The notes beneath the pieces are model-generated. The model did not search any database. It had not been told where the DNA came from and saw only the letters and a list, made by a program, of their open reading frames with translations. A DNA stretch of 59,006 nucleotides from PVC group bacterium. Its GTDB lineage: Bacteria; Verrucomicrobiota; Kiritimatiellia; UBA8416. The translations under genes were made by a program, and so were the position numbers. Of this stretch, positions 18,417-27,004 are shown piece by piece. The stretch's first letter is position 1. Every line of letters begins with the position of its first letter. Where the stretch lies: assembly GCA_003567805.1 (NCBI GenBank), contig PWYP01000110.1, positions 1 through 59,006 on the forward strand, given 5' to 3'.

Positions 18417-19748
18417 TCATCCTGCAAACATGGCAACCAGTCGCAGTAAAACGCCAGCAGCGACTGCAGAACCGATAACTCCTGAAACGTTCGGGCCCAT
18501 TGCATGCATAAGGAGAAAATTATGCGGATCAGACTCAAGCGCAACTTTATTCACTACGCGTGCAGCCATAGGAACAGCCGAAACCCCAGCAGCACCAATC
18601 AGTGGGTTAATCGGATCTTTGGAAAACCAATTCATCACATGTGCAAGTAACACGCCTGAAGCCGTACCAACAGCAAAAGCAACCAAACCCAGAGCAACAA
18701 TGCCGAGAGTAGATATACTCAAAAATTGATCAGCCGCTAATTTTGACCCTACCGCTAACCCAAGCAAGATCGTTACAATATTAATCAATTCATTGGATGC
18801 CGTTTTCGATAGTCGCTCCACCACGCCGGATTCTTTGATTAGATTACCGAACATCAGCATTCCTACCAACGGAGTCGCGGAGGGCAGTAACAAGATACAC
18901 AAGCCCAAAACAACAAAACAAAAGAGAATTTTTTCCGTTCGGCTTACATGTCGCAATTGTTTCATCTTGATCTTGCGTTGTTCCTTAGTCGTAAGCAAGC
19001 GCATGATAGGAGGTTGAATGATCGGGACAAGCGCCATATAGGAATAGGCTGCAACCGCGATGGATCCGAGCAAATCAGGCGCTAGTTGGCCTGCCAAGAA
19101 TATCGCCGTTGGTCCATCCGCACCTCCAATGATGCCTATAGAGGCTGCATCGGCAACCGAAAAGTCCATACCGGGCATTACCAGCGCCCCGATCAGCGCA
19201 AAGAAAATACCAAACTGAGCCGCAGCCCCTAGAAGAGCCGTTTTCGGGTCCGCGATTAACGGGCCAAAATCTGTCATTGCTCCTACGCCCATAAAAATTA
19301 ATAGTGGAAATAGTGAGGGGGCCTCGATACCAAAGTCATAAATGGCTTTTAATATACCCCCATCTTCCCCAATGCCAGCCAAGGGAATATTGGCTAGAAT
19401 ACCACCAAAACCAATGGGCAACAAAAGCAAAGGTTCAAATTTGTGCACAATTGCAAGATAAATCAACCCGCATCCTACCAAGATCATCACCAATTGGCCT
19501 AACCCAGGACGTAAAAAAGAATCCGTTTCAACAACGGCGACATCCTCTTCAGCCCTATCCATAAAGCCATAAATACCAGTCGACTGAAATAGCCCCTGCA
19601 CGGCTTCCCTGAGGGTGACCTTTTCAGACTCTACCGCATCATCCCCCGTATCAGCTAAGCTTGTTGAAGGGATAATGATACCCATGCATAGTACCAAGGC
19701 CAACAGTCCTACAGCACGATTTACCATGAAAATCAATTGTCTCGACAT
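18417..19748 (-). CDS. oadB: Na+-translocating decarboxylase beta subunit (OadB family)
   Basis: 443 aa membrane protein. Conserved OadB stretches are visible: [44 protein letters not shown] with the Na+-binding Asp, [16 protein letters not shown], and [16 protein letters not shown] with the essential serine region. It decarboxylates carboxybiotin and pumps Na+ outward. The first part is unusual: a signal-peptide-like helix ending PSTSLAD and a polar segment precede the core. The ATG at 19748 has GGGAG about ten bases upstream; longer in-frame starts run into oadA. It follows oadA by 14 bases. Confidence 0.95.
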   Translation of the reverse strand: MSRQLIFMVNRAVGLLALVLCMGIIIPSTSLADTGDDAVESEKVTLREAVQGLFQSTGIYGFMDRAEEDVAVVETDSFLRPGLGQLVMILVGCGLIYLAIVHKFEPLLLLPIGFGGILANIPLAGIGEDGGILKAIYDFGIEAPSLFPLLIFMGVGAMTDFGPLIADPKTALLGAAAQFGIFFALIGALVMPGMDFSVADAASIGIIGGADGPTAIFLAGQLAPDLLGSIAVAAYSYMALVPIIQPPIMRLLTTKEQRKIKMKQLRHVSRTEKILFCFVVLGLCILLLPSATPLVGMLMFGNLIKESGVVERLSKTASNELINIVTILLGLAVGSKLAADQFLSISTLGIVALGLVAFAVGTASGVLLAHVMNWFSKDPINPLIGAAGVSAVPMAARVVNKVALESDPHNFLLMHAMGPNVSGVIGSAVAAGVLLRLVAMFAG

Positions 19749-19762
19749 AACCGTAATACTCC

Positions 19763-21565
19763 CTACTGAATTTTCAAAAGGACTTGCCCTGAAGTAATCG
19801 TGTCTCCCGCTGAGACCAAAACGGCAGCAACCGTGCAAGATCGTGGGGCTTTGACAGGAACTTCCATTTTCATCGCTTCAAGAATAATGAGCTGATCCCC
19901 CTCTTCCACGGTATCGCCCTCTTTACAAATCAATTTGAATACACTGCCGGGCATCGGCGCTGTAATTTCTTCAATATCTTCCCCCGACGAGCTGACAGAT
20001 GAGGAGGCTACGGGCGCTTCGCCGCCTTCTGAAACCGATATTTGATAGCGTTTTCCATCCACCAGCAAAGCATCGCCCTCTTTTTGCACCACATAGGATT
20101 TTCCATTAACTTCAACACTAAAAACGCTGGCATCAGATGGAGCGGTCGTATCCGATGGCGTTTCATTCTTACGCACCATCAACTTCGCCTCCCCGCGCAA
20201 ATACGTAATCCCTTTTTCCTTGCACGTCGCGGCAATAAAAAGATTCTCTTCCGTTTTTTCGATACCGGCTTCATCCAGCATGATTTCGGCAGCTTTTAAT
20301 CCTTTTTTCGGGTCTGCATCATCTAATTCCAAAGGTGTCAATTTCGTAGGTTTCAATCCAAGCTGCTCAGAGGATATACGGACTACTTCCGGATCCGGTT
20401 CGACAGGTGTCTTACCATAATATCCAAGCACCATCTTACCATAACCCTCTGCAATCTTTTTCCAGGGGCCAAACATCACATTGTTAAAAGCCTGTTGAAA
20501 GTAGAACTGGGAAACGGGCGTAACGGATGTACCAAAACCACCTAGGCGAACAACATCACCCATAGCATGAATAATTTCATTAAAACGATCCATAATATCA
20601 TGATCGCGTAGCATCTGCGTATTCGCAGTCAAGGCCCCTCCAGGCATCGGACTCCAGGGAATCAACGGCTCCACCATTGTGGCCTCCGGCGGAAGAAAAT
20701 AATCCTTCATGCACTCCTTGAAGATTTTCTCCGCTTCAATCACTTTTTCAATATCCACACCCAGATCGTAATCAGTCTGACGCAATGCATGCCACATAAC
20801 GACTAGATCCGGCTGGCAGGTTCCCCCCGAAACGGGCACCAAGGACAGGTCGATGGCATCAGCACCGGCATCCAGTGCTGCTTTGTACGCAATCACACCA
20901 ATTCCAGCCGTTTCGTGCGTATGAAAATGTATATGTGTCCCCTCCGGCAACATTTTGCGTGCTCGCTTGATCGTCTCGTATACCTTGGCTGGAACCGCCG
21001 TACCAGAAGCATCCTTGAAACATACCGAGTCAAAAGGTACATCCGCATCTAAAATCGAACGCAGACACCCCTCATAAAAATCAGCATCATGGGCACCGTT
21101 GCACCCGGGAGGCAGTTCCATCATCGAAACACAGACCTGATGGTTGAGACCAGCATCATGAATGCACTTTCCACTGTAAATCAGATTGTTTACATCATTT
21201 AAGGCATCAAAATTACGGATACTCGTAATACCATGTTTTTTGAAGAGCTTAGCATGTAATGCAATCACGTCGGAAGGTTGCGAATCTAATCCAACCACAT
21301 TCACACCACGCGCCAGTGTCTGCAAATTCACATCAGGCCCTGCGGCGGCACGAAAACGGTCCATCATGTGGAAGGCGTCTTCATTGCAATAAAAGTACAA
21401 CGACTGGAAACGTGCCCCACCCCCAGCTTCCATCCAGTCAATACCAGCATCACGAGCTGCTTCAACCGCAGGCAAGAAGTCATCGGTTAAAACTCGCGCC
21501 CCATAAACGGACTGAAAACCGTCGCGAAACGCGGTACACATAAAACGGATTCTTTTTTTACCCAT
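19763..21565 (-). CDS. oadA: Oxaloacetate decarboxylase alpha subunit with biotin carrier domain
   Basis: 600 aa. The carboxyltransferase TIM barrel (about 5-265) keeps the catalytic Arg-Asp and Gln (TAFRDGFQS; the family usually has RDAHQS), the lysine of CFKDASG and the metal-binding HFHTHE. A PYC/OADA helper domain follows, then an Ala/Ser-rich linker and a biotinyl domain with EAMKM, where Lys566 would carry biotin. It moves CO2 from oxaloacetate (or a related keto acid) to biotin for OadB. Together with oadG and oadB it encodes a complete Na+ pump. Pyruvate carboxylase subunit B is the main alternative, less likely next to oadB/oadG. Confidence 0.95.
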   Translation of the reverse strand: MGKKRIRFMCTAFRDGFQSVYGARVLTDDFLPAVEAARDAGIDWMEAGGGARFQSLYFYCNEDAFHMMDRFRAAAGPDVNLQTLARGVNVVGLDSQPSDVIALHAKLFKKHGITSIRNFDALNDVNNLIYSGKCIHDAGLNHQVCVSMMELPPGCNGAHDADFYEGCLRSILDADVPFDSVCFKDASGTAVPAKVYETIKRARKMLPEGTHIHFHTHETAGIGVIAYKAALDAGADAIDLSLVPVSGGTCQPDLVVMWHALRQTDYDLGVDIEKVIEAEKIFKECMKDYFLPPEATMVEPLIPWSPMPGGALTANTQMLRDHDIMDRFNEIIHAMGDVVRLGGFGTSVTPVSQFYFQQAFNNVMFGPWKKIAEGYGKMVLGYYGKTPVEPDPEVVRISSEQLGLKPTKLTPLELDDADPKKGLKAAEIMLDEAGIEKTEENLFIAATCKEKGITYLRGEAKLMVRKNETPSDTTAPSDASVFSVEVNGKSYVVQKEGDALLVDGKRYQISVSEGGEAPVASSSVSSSGEDIEEITAPMPGSVFKLICKEGDTVEEGDQLIILEAMKMEVPVKAPRSCTVAAVLVSAGDTITSGQVLLKIQ

Positions 21566-21582
21566 AATGAATCATTACCTCT

Positions 21583-21825
21583 CTACGCTTGTTTCGTATT
21601 CGACTTCATATGGTCCAAGGCAACCGCAATCGCGGCCACGATCGATCCTACATTCTCTGCATTTGCCCCAGCACGAGATTTTTCAGACGAATCTGACTCA
21701 CGATATCGTTCTTCATTCGCCTTGAAGTACGCGCCAAGGGCCATCAGAGCCACCACCATCAGGCACAAAAATACAAAAACCTTGCCTGTTCCCGCTACCA
21801 TCAATAAAAGTCCTTGTCCTAACAT
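21583..21825 (-). CDS. oadG: Na+ pump decarboxylase gamma subunit (OadG family)
   Basis: 80 aa, small as expected. One membrane helix (GLLLMVAGTGKVFVFLCLMV) is followed by a polar hinge and a short end with VGSIVAAIAVALDHMK, where OadG proteins have their VAAIAAAL-type motif. The gamma subunit assembles alpha and beta. The ATG at 21825 has GGAGG seven bases upstream, ruling out the longer in-frame start at 21876. First gene of the oadGAB-rdgB operon. Confidence 0.9.
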   Translation of the reverse strand: MLGQGLLLMVAGTGKVFVFLCLMVVALMALGAYFKANEERYRESDSSEKSRAGANAENVGSIVAAIAVALDHMKSNTKQA

Positions 21826-21863
21826 TCGGCGTCCTCCCCACAGATTCGAAAAACCAAAATACC

Positions 21864-21893
21864 ATATTAGACACAACTACGCATATATGACAA
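21864..21893 (-). promoter_or_regulatory. Candidate sigma-70 promoter of the oadGAB-rdgB operon
   Basis: On the reverse strand TTGTCA (21893-21888, five of six) and TAATAT (21869-21864, four of six) are separated by 18 bases. The start codon of oadG lies about 40 bases downstream with a strong ribosome site between. Confidence 0.42.
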
Positions 21894-22038
21894 ATAAAGA
21901 TCGGTCTAAGTGCGAAAATATGAAAGCGTCGCTTTTACACAAAAGAAGTATACAGGATCAGATTCCACGCATTTTGCGGCATGTATAGAGCGACGCAAGA
22001 TCACGACACTAGCCAGTAACTTCATTGACTCAATGCTT

Positions 22039-22115
22039 TGGAGGGCGGCAGTCCTCTGCCGCCGGGATTCGTCGCTGTCGTTGGGCGACGGACGCACGGG
22101 AGTGCGTCCCTCCAG
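22039..22115. repeat. REP-like cloverleaf element, copy A
   Basis: The outer arms TGGAGGG (22039-22045) and CCCTCCA (22108-22114) enclose three hairpins. They are GGCGGCAG-TCCT-CTGCCGCC (22044-22063), CGTCGC with GCGACG (22070-22090), and GGACGCAC-GGGA-GTGCGTCC (22090-22109). All stems are perfect. The arrangement resembles the element at 31063-31145. No T-run follows, so it is not an ordinary terminator. Either a dispersed REP-type repeat or a structured RNA. Confidence 0.7.
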
Positions 22116-22255
22116 TAAACGTATCCCGCAAAAGTTGTCGATATGCATCATCTTGGCAGCCCAAGTGCCCAAACTAAGTTGTAACTTCATTGTTAAAGAC
22201 AACATGTTGTGGTTTTCTCCAACCGCCCACACAATATAACCGACCTATTCGGAAC

Positions 22256-22306
22256 ACGATTACGGGCGATCCCGACTCTCAAGAGGTCGGGATCGCCCGT
22301 AATCGT
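22256..22306. repeat. 21-bp perfect inverted repeat
   Basis: Arms 22256-22276 and 22286-22306 are exact reverse complements with a nine-base loop (TCTCAAGAG). The arm centre reads GGGCGATCCCGAC. There is no T-run on either strand, so intrinsic termination is unlikely. Size and perfection suggest a dispersed palindromic repeat or a protein-binding site. Confidence 0.75.
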
Positions 22307-22388
22307 CCACCGACCCGAAGTTTCATTCCCGCATCATCTGGGGGCACCCCTGGGCCGGGCCTAGCCGCGGTTAGCCTGTAAGCTAGCG

Positions 22389-22416
22389 TTTACATTCTCG
22401 CGATTCCGTGTATGAT
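22389..22416 (+). promoter_or_regulatory. Candidate sigma-70 promoter of pilT
   Basis: TTTACA (22389-22394, five of six) and TATGAT (22411-22416, five of six) are separated by 16 bases. Transcription would start near 22423, about 33 bases before the pilT start at 22456, with AGGAG in the leader. Confidence 0.5.
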
Positions 22417-22455
22417 TCCCTCCGGATAACAATCAGATTTAATAGGAGTTCGCCC

Positions 22456-23541
22456 ATGCTACACGACATTCTATCTGCTGCCGTAAAAAGCCGTGCCTCT
22501 GATATTCACTTGAAAGCCGATTATCCCCCTGGATTTCGCGCCAATGGAACGCTTGCCCCTGCGGATTTGCCCGTATTATCTGCCGATGATATCAGAGCAA
22601 TTGTCAAGCAAATGACCCCACCCTTCCTGGTCGATGTATATGAGCGCGAACACGAAATAGATTTCTCTCACATCGAGCCTGATGTCGGTCGTTTTCGTGT
22701 GAACGTTTTCAATGCACAAGGCATACCTGTTGTTGCATTTCGACATGTTAAACAAAACATTCCAACGTTCGAAGAGCTTCGTCTGCCAGAAGTTATGCAC
22801 AATATTATTGAGGCGCGTAATGGGATTGTGCTGCTAGCCGGTACCACGGGTAGCGGAAAATCAACCACACTCGCCGCTATGATTGGAACCATCAACCGTA
22901 CACGCGCTTGCCGCATCATTACCGTTGAAGATCCCGTCGAATATATCTTTACCGATGAAAAAGCCATGATAACACAACGAGAAGTCGGTATTGACACCTT
23001 GAGTTTCGAGGCAGGACTCAAAAACATGATGCGGCAGGACCCGGATGTGATTCTTGTTGGAGAAATGCGTGACGCAGTAAGTATCCGTACAGCATTTCTC
23101 GCATCCGAAACGGGCCACCTTGTGTTCTCCACCCTGCATGCCGGAACCGCCGATCTAGCAATCCCCCGCATTATCAATGTATTTCCCAGCTACGAACAAG
23201 ACAATGTGCGTCTGGCATTAGCGGCCAACCTACGTGCGATTATCTGTCAGCGCCTCATCCCGGATGTGGATGGGGGGCTGATTCCGGGCGTAGAAGTCCT
23301 CATCAATACTCCCACCGTGCGCAAGCTCTTGGAGCAGAATCGCCTCAATCACATTTCTGCCGCCGTCTCGGGTGGCCGTGCAGACGGCATGCAGTCCTTT
23401 AACCACTCGGCCTATGATCATATTATCAACGGACGGATCACAGAGGCTGAAGGTATGAAGATGGCAACCAACCCGGAATCGCTACGCATGAATCTGCAAG
23501 GAATATTCCTGGATGAAGATTCAAAAATCATTGGTGAATAG
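22456..23541 (+). CDS. pilT: Type IV pilus retraction ATPase, PilT family
   Basis: 361 aa. An N-terminal domain (MLHDILSAAVKSRASDIHLKA) is followed by a RecA-like core with Walker A AGTTGSGKST, an Asp box (TVEDPVEYIF), Walker B (RQDPDVILVGEMRD) and the His box (ETGHLVFSTLHAGTA). The sequence AIICQRLIP matches the PilT/PilU C-terminal part. It powers pilus retraction. The ATG at 22456 has GGAG seven bases upstream; the earlier in-frame start at 22408 lies inside the likely promoter. PilT and PilU cannot be separated from sequence alone. Confidence 0.93.
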   Translation: MLHDILSAAVKSRASDIHLKADYPPGFRANGTLAPADLPVLSADDIRAIVKQMTPPFLVDVYEREHEIDFSHIEPDVGRFRVNVFNAQGIPVVAFRHVKQNIPTFEELRLPEVMHNIIEARNGIVLLAGTTGSGKSTTLAAMIGTINRTRACRIITVEDPVEYIFTDEKAMITQREVGIDTLSFEAGLKNMMRQDPDVILVGEMRDAVSIRTAFLASETGHLVFSTLHAGTADLAIPRIINVFPSYEQDNVRLALAANLRAIICQRLIPDVDGGLIPGVEVLINTPTVRKLLEQNRLNHISAAVSGGRADGMQSFNHSAYDHIINGRITEAEGMKMATNPESLRMNLQGIFLDEDSKIIGE

Positions 23542-23561
23542 TCCACAAATAGGAACGTGCG

Positions 23562-24812
23562 ATGCCTGAAATAGAATCTCATAAAGTCGTCGTAACAGGT
23601 GCAGGTTGTGTCTCCTGTCTGGGCATAGGAGAGCAATCTTTACAATCTGCTTTGCAGCGCAAGACAAGCGGCATTCGTAAGATAGAGATGTCTCCACCAG
23701 TCGTCAGCAGAACTAAAGTAGGCGGACAAATTAACCGCGAGCTGTTGCGCACGGCCCTGCACGATGCACGGATTCGCTATGACGATATCGCCCTCGACAC
23801 CTCCGCACTTGCATCCGACCAAGCATTGCGACAGGCAGGCATTTTGGAGCAACATGGCAAACCGCGCGAGATTCCTGTTCTCGTCGGAGCAGGAGCATCG
23901 AATGTTGAACGTTTTTTTCAGGCGAACGAAACCTTTTTCGCCAAAGGGGCTCGATGGGTTCGCCCAACGACGGTACCGCGCTGCATGAATAATGCCATCA
24001 GCGCGCAACTCGCCATGCGATTCGGCCTAGAGGGTGCCAATTTTGTCCTTTCGGCCGCCTGCGCCTCAAGCACAGCTGTACTTGGATATGCATACCGCAT
24101 GATTCGATGCGGATACTGGAAACAGGCTCTCTGTGTGGGAGCCGATACCATTTTCAGTCCCTTTACACTGGCCGCATGGGACAATCTGGGCGTGATGAGC
24201 CGCTGCGAGGATCCACAAGAGGCTTGTCGACCATTTGACCGCGATCGTGATGGCTGTGTTATCGGAGAAGGCGCCGCCGTCATTTATCTAGAAGCAGAAG
24301 ACGTCGCTAGAGAGCGAGGGGTGTCACCACGCGCTGAAATTTGCGGTTTCGGTGAGAGCTCAGATGCATCTCACATCACGACGCCTAACCAAAAAGGGCA
24401 ATCCAAAGCAATGCAAGCAGCCCTAGATGATGCAGGCATCGCGGCAGACGATCTGGGTTGGATTCATGCGCATGGCACAGGAACCATTGCAAACGATAAC
24501 GCCGAAGTCCTCTCCATAAAATCCATTCTGGGGCAAGCCGCCCGAACCGTGCCGATATCCTCACTAAAGCCTTATTACGGACACATGATTGGTGGTTCAG
24601 GAACCATGGATTTACTCGCCACCATACTCAGTTTGGAGGAAGGCCTCATTCCTGCATCCATGAATCTGGATTCCCCGGACGAAGCAGGACAAGGTTTACT
24701 CTTTGCGCCTGACACCCGAACCGCATTCCAACGACCCTATGTGATGAAAAATAGTTTCGGGTTTGGAGGAAGCAATGCCGTCTTGATTGTCAAGGCTATC
24801 GAGAGGATTTAG
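23562..24812 (+). CDS. Beta-ketoacyl-ACP synthase (KAS II/FabF-like)
   Basis: 416 aa thiolase-fold enzyme with a complete active site: Cys167 in SAACASST, His in HAHGTGTIAND, Lys in SSLKPYYGH and the second His in GHMIGGSG. The C-terminal NSFGFGGSNAVLIV is the usual family ending. It condenses an acyl group with malonyl-ACP. No acyl carrier protein or other fab gene is nearby. The active-site contexts differ somewhat from typical FabF (NACATG; TGHLLGAAG), so it may serve a specialised lipid or polyene pathway. It starts 20 bases after pilT and ends overlapping pyrC from the other strand by four bases. Confidence 0.92.
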   Translation: MPEIESHKVVVTGAGCVSCLGIGEQSLQSALQRKTSGIRKIEMSPPVVSRTKVGGQINRELLRTALHDARIRYDDIALDTSALASDQALRQAGILEQHGKPREIPVLVGAGASNVERFFQANETFFAKGARWVRPTTVPRCMNNAISAQLAMRFGLEGANFVLSAACASSTAVLGYAYRMIRCGYWKQALCVGADTIFSPFTLAAWDNLGVMSRCEDPQEACRPFDRDRDGCVIGEGAAVIYLEAEDVARERGVSPRAEICGFGESSDASHITTPNQKGQSKAMQAALDDAGIAADDLGWIHAHGTGTIANDNAEVLSIKSILGQAARTVPISSLKPYYGHMIGGSGTMDLLATILSLEEGLIPASMNLDSPDEAGQGLLFAPDTRTAFQRPYVMKNSFGFGGSNAVLIVKAIERI

Positions 24813-25813
24813 CCCTCCTTGATACGCCATGCGAGCGTTTCCCCTGCCCGGAAAGGCACGACCCCATGAAAGGTCTCTGGCACCTTTTGCACCTGCTTTT
24901 CCAGTACAACATGGCCTGTCGGCGCGGGCAACCCATAAAACCGGTGCCCATACTCACAGCAAAATGATGGCAGTCGCTCCAGACAACCAAGACGGTCAAA
25001 AGTATCGGCGAGATAAGGCAGCAATAAGGGCGCCGTGTATACCCCCGCACATCCACAGCTTCCTTCCTTCGCAGAGCGAGGATGTGGCGCAGAGTCAGAC
25101 CCCAGAAAAAAGCGTGGATGTCCCGCTGCAACAACTTCCCGCAATGCCGCACGATCATGCGGATACTTAGGAACCGGCTTGCAGAAATTATGATTCTTTC
25201 CTGCCCAATCATCCACGGTTAACTCCAGATGATGCGCCGTGATCGTTGCCCCTACCGTATCCCCCAACCCTTTCACGCATGTAACTGCCTCGCGCGTTGT
25301 CACATGTTCCAAAACCATGCGTAAACGCGGGAACTGCTTATGAATTCGTTCCACCTCAGGCAAGAATCGAGCTTCCGCATTTAAAATACAGATATCAGCT
25401 TCGGGCTGGCTTGGCACTTCCCCATGCAGCAAAAGCAATACCCCCGCTTCTTCCATAGCTGCAAACAAAGGATCGTACACGCCTAGATCTGCGACGCCCC
25501 AGTGTGAATTCGTGGTTACCCCCTGCGGATAACATTTTACCCCGATTACACCTGCCTCCTTCGCGGCCATCATATCTGTAGGACGCAACTCAGGACATAA
25601 ATACAGCGTCATGAGAAAATCGATATCCGTGCAGCACGCATCTAGCTCCCTTCGATACGCCATTACGCCAGCCAAAGTAGTTACCGGGGGATCCGTATTC
25701 GGCATTACGACACAGCGTCCCACGCCCCCCGCGCGTGTCAAAGGCACCACATTTCGCAGCATATCTCCCTGCCGTACATGGACATGCATATCATCAAGTA
25801 ATGGTAGCTGCAT
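24809..25813 (-). CDS. pyrC: Dihydroorotase (PyrC type)
   Basis: 334 aa. The metal-binding HVH (His10, His12) in DDMHVHVRQG, MPNTDPPV, the carbamylated Lys93 in GVKCYPQGVTTNS, His in LLLHGEVP and EHVTTREA, and the catalytic Asp in FLGSDSAPH are those of short, homodimeric dihydroorotases. It closes carbamoyl aspartate to dihydroorotate in pyrimidine synthesis. AAGGA lies eight bases before the ATG. It is the last gene of the fumC-HAD-gtrA-pyrC run and is convergent with the ketoacyl synthase gene. Confidence 0.96.
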   Translation of the reverse strand: MQLPLLDDMHVHVRQGDMLRNVVPLTRAGGVGRCVVMPNTDPPVTTLAGVMAYRRELDACCTDIDFLMTLYLCPELRPTDMMAAKEAGVIGVKCYPQGVTTNSHWGVADLGVYDPLFAAMEEAGVLLLLHGEVPSQPEADICILNAEARFLPEVERIHKQFPRLRMVLEHVTTREAVTCVKGLGDTVGATITAHHLELTVDDWAGKNHNFCKPVPKYPHDRAALREVVAAGHPRFFLGSDSAPHPRSAKEGSCGCAGVYTAPLLLPYLADTFDRLGCLERLPSFCCEYGHRFYGLPAPTGHVVLEKQVQKVPETFHGVVPFRAGETLAWRIKEG

Positions 25814-25823
25814 CTATAATTCC

Positions 25824-26384
25824 TTATCCTTTAAAAATAACATATCGCCGCATCGTATAATTAATCAGAAGCGCACTAATCATATTCGTCCCAAAGGCCA
25901 ACGTCGTCATCACGCCATACCGGTAAATCAAAATAGACTGCAACAAGGTACCCACCAAGATCGAAATACCCGATACAGCATAAAACATCGCAATTTCTAC
26001 AATCCAGCGATGGCGACCTTTTCGAAACACAAATAAAACATTAAGAACATAGGCCAGCGCATTGGAAATCACAAACGCGATTGAGGTAGATATGGCCGCA
26101 TTCAATGCCCTACGGCTTTCCTCGACAACCCCGGGAGAAACGCCGAGCAATCGAACCATCCAGTCATCGGATGTCAGCGAAGGGAACAAACGCCATCCAA
26201 TGAGAAAGAACAGGCTGATATGTGCAGCCGAAGCAACCCCCCCGGCCATCCCATATTTGATAAATTGCGCGAGCACGCCGGCATCATGACTCAGAAAGAA
26301 ACGTACTTGTGCAATCCAACGCGAAAGCCCCTGCGCTTCACGTTCTGTATCGGTAAAATCATCCATAACGTTTTCATCCATCAT
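25824..26384 (-). CDS. GtrA-family small membrane protein
   Basis: 186 aa with four hydrophobic helices. FIKYGMAGGVASAAHISLFFLIG, AFVISNALAYVLNVLFVF and the C-terminal NYTMRRYVIF are characteristic of GtrA proteins, which are thought to move lipid-linked sugars or assist glycan modification. A cytoplasmic N-terminal extension of about 40 residues precedes the first helix. The start overlaps the stop of the upstream gene by one base (TGATG), with GGGAG just ahead. Confidence 0.9.
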   Translation of the reverse strand: MMDENVMDDFTDTEREAQGLSRWIAQVRFFLSHDAGVLAQFIKYGMAGGVASAAHISLFFLIGWRLFPSLTSDDWMVRLLGVSPGVVEESRRALNAAISTSIAFVISNALAYVLNVLFVFRKGRHRWIVEIAMFYAVSGISILVGTLLQSILIYRYGVMTTLAFGTNMISALLINYTMRRYVIFKG

Positions 26385-27004
26385 CAAACTCCCGGTGCTG
26401 GGTGAGCAGAAAGCAATGCCTGCCACCCGACAAGGCGCTGCACACCATCGCGAAGATTATCAACATCCAGACTCCGGTTCCACGGACGGTCAAACAACAC
26501 CAAGGGCCAGTCCGTATTCTCTGCAAGAAATGCAATCATTTCGGCCGAGTCGTCTACCGCCAACGCAAATTCTTCTTCAGGCACCTCGCCAAGTGTATGT
26601 TGCCGCACCCCCGCGACAGGCTGATGCCCACGGTTGTATTTGTCAACAAATGTAATCCCGTCAAAAGGCACTTCATAGGCCTCCAGCCAAGCACAGGAAA
26701 TGTCATGCGTCACCGGTGGACGTCCGGTCACAATCTCGATTCGGCATCCACTCGCTGCCCATTTCTGCATACCCGCAATTGCATTAGGTATGGGCGGTAT
26801 CGAATACAGCATCTCTTCATCGTGAAACAGCGTGAACAAATCCAATTGCTCCAATTCATCTAACCCAAAGGATTTATTTAAATCAAAGGAATAGATATCC
26901 TCAAAGGTAACGGGCTTGCCGTAGCGATCTGCCGAAATCTCTGCAAGTCGGCGGGCAGACTCACAAAGCACATCATCAAAATCTACATATATGGGAACCG
27001 TCAT
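26384..27004 (-). CDS. HAD-superfamily 5'-nucleotidase-like phosphatase (NT5C-type)
   Basis: 206 aa. Motif I is VDFDDVLCES (nucleophile and acid Asp pair), motif II is IVTGRPP, and motif IV is AVDDSAEMIA. Length and the cap after motif I resemble the 5'(3')-deoxyribonucleotidase group of HAD hydrolases. The substrate is unknown. The start overlaps the fumC stop by four bases and the stop overlaps the gtrA start by one, so it is tightly coupled in the operon. Confidence 0.85.
   Translation of the reverse strand: MTVPIYVDFDDVLCESARRLAEISADRYGKPVTFEDIYSFDLNKSFGLDELEQLDLFTLFHDEEMLYSIPPIPNAIAGMQKWAASGCRIEIVTGRPPVTHDISCAWLEAYEVPFDGITFVDKYNRGHQPVAGVRQHTLGEVPEEEFALAVDDSAEMIAFLAENTDWPLVLFDRPWNRSLDVDNLRDGVQRLVGWQALLSAHPAPGV

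Larger units (their letters stand above)
21826..22455. other. Repeat-rich spacer between oadG and pilT
   Basis: About 630 bases without a credible gene. From left to right: the putative oadG promoter (21864-21893), an unremarkable stretch, a compact element of nested hairpins (22039-22115), a stretch without features, a 21-bp inverted repeat (22256-22306), a GC-rich part containing GGGGCACCCC, and the putative pilT promoter (22389-22416). Short open frames on both strands here lack ribosome sites and recognisable sequence. Confidence 0.7.

Noticed and set aside
21877..22250. Short open frames on both strands in the oadG-pilT spacer
   Set aside because: They run through hairpin repeats, mirror each other on opposite strands and lack ribosome sites.
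23562..24812. Biosynthetic cluster around the ketoacyl synthase
   Set aside because: Neighbours are pilT and pyrC; there is no acyl carrier protein, ketoreductase or tailoring enzyme.
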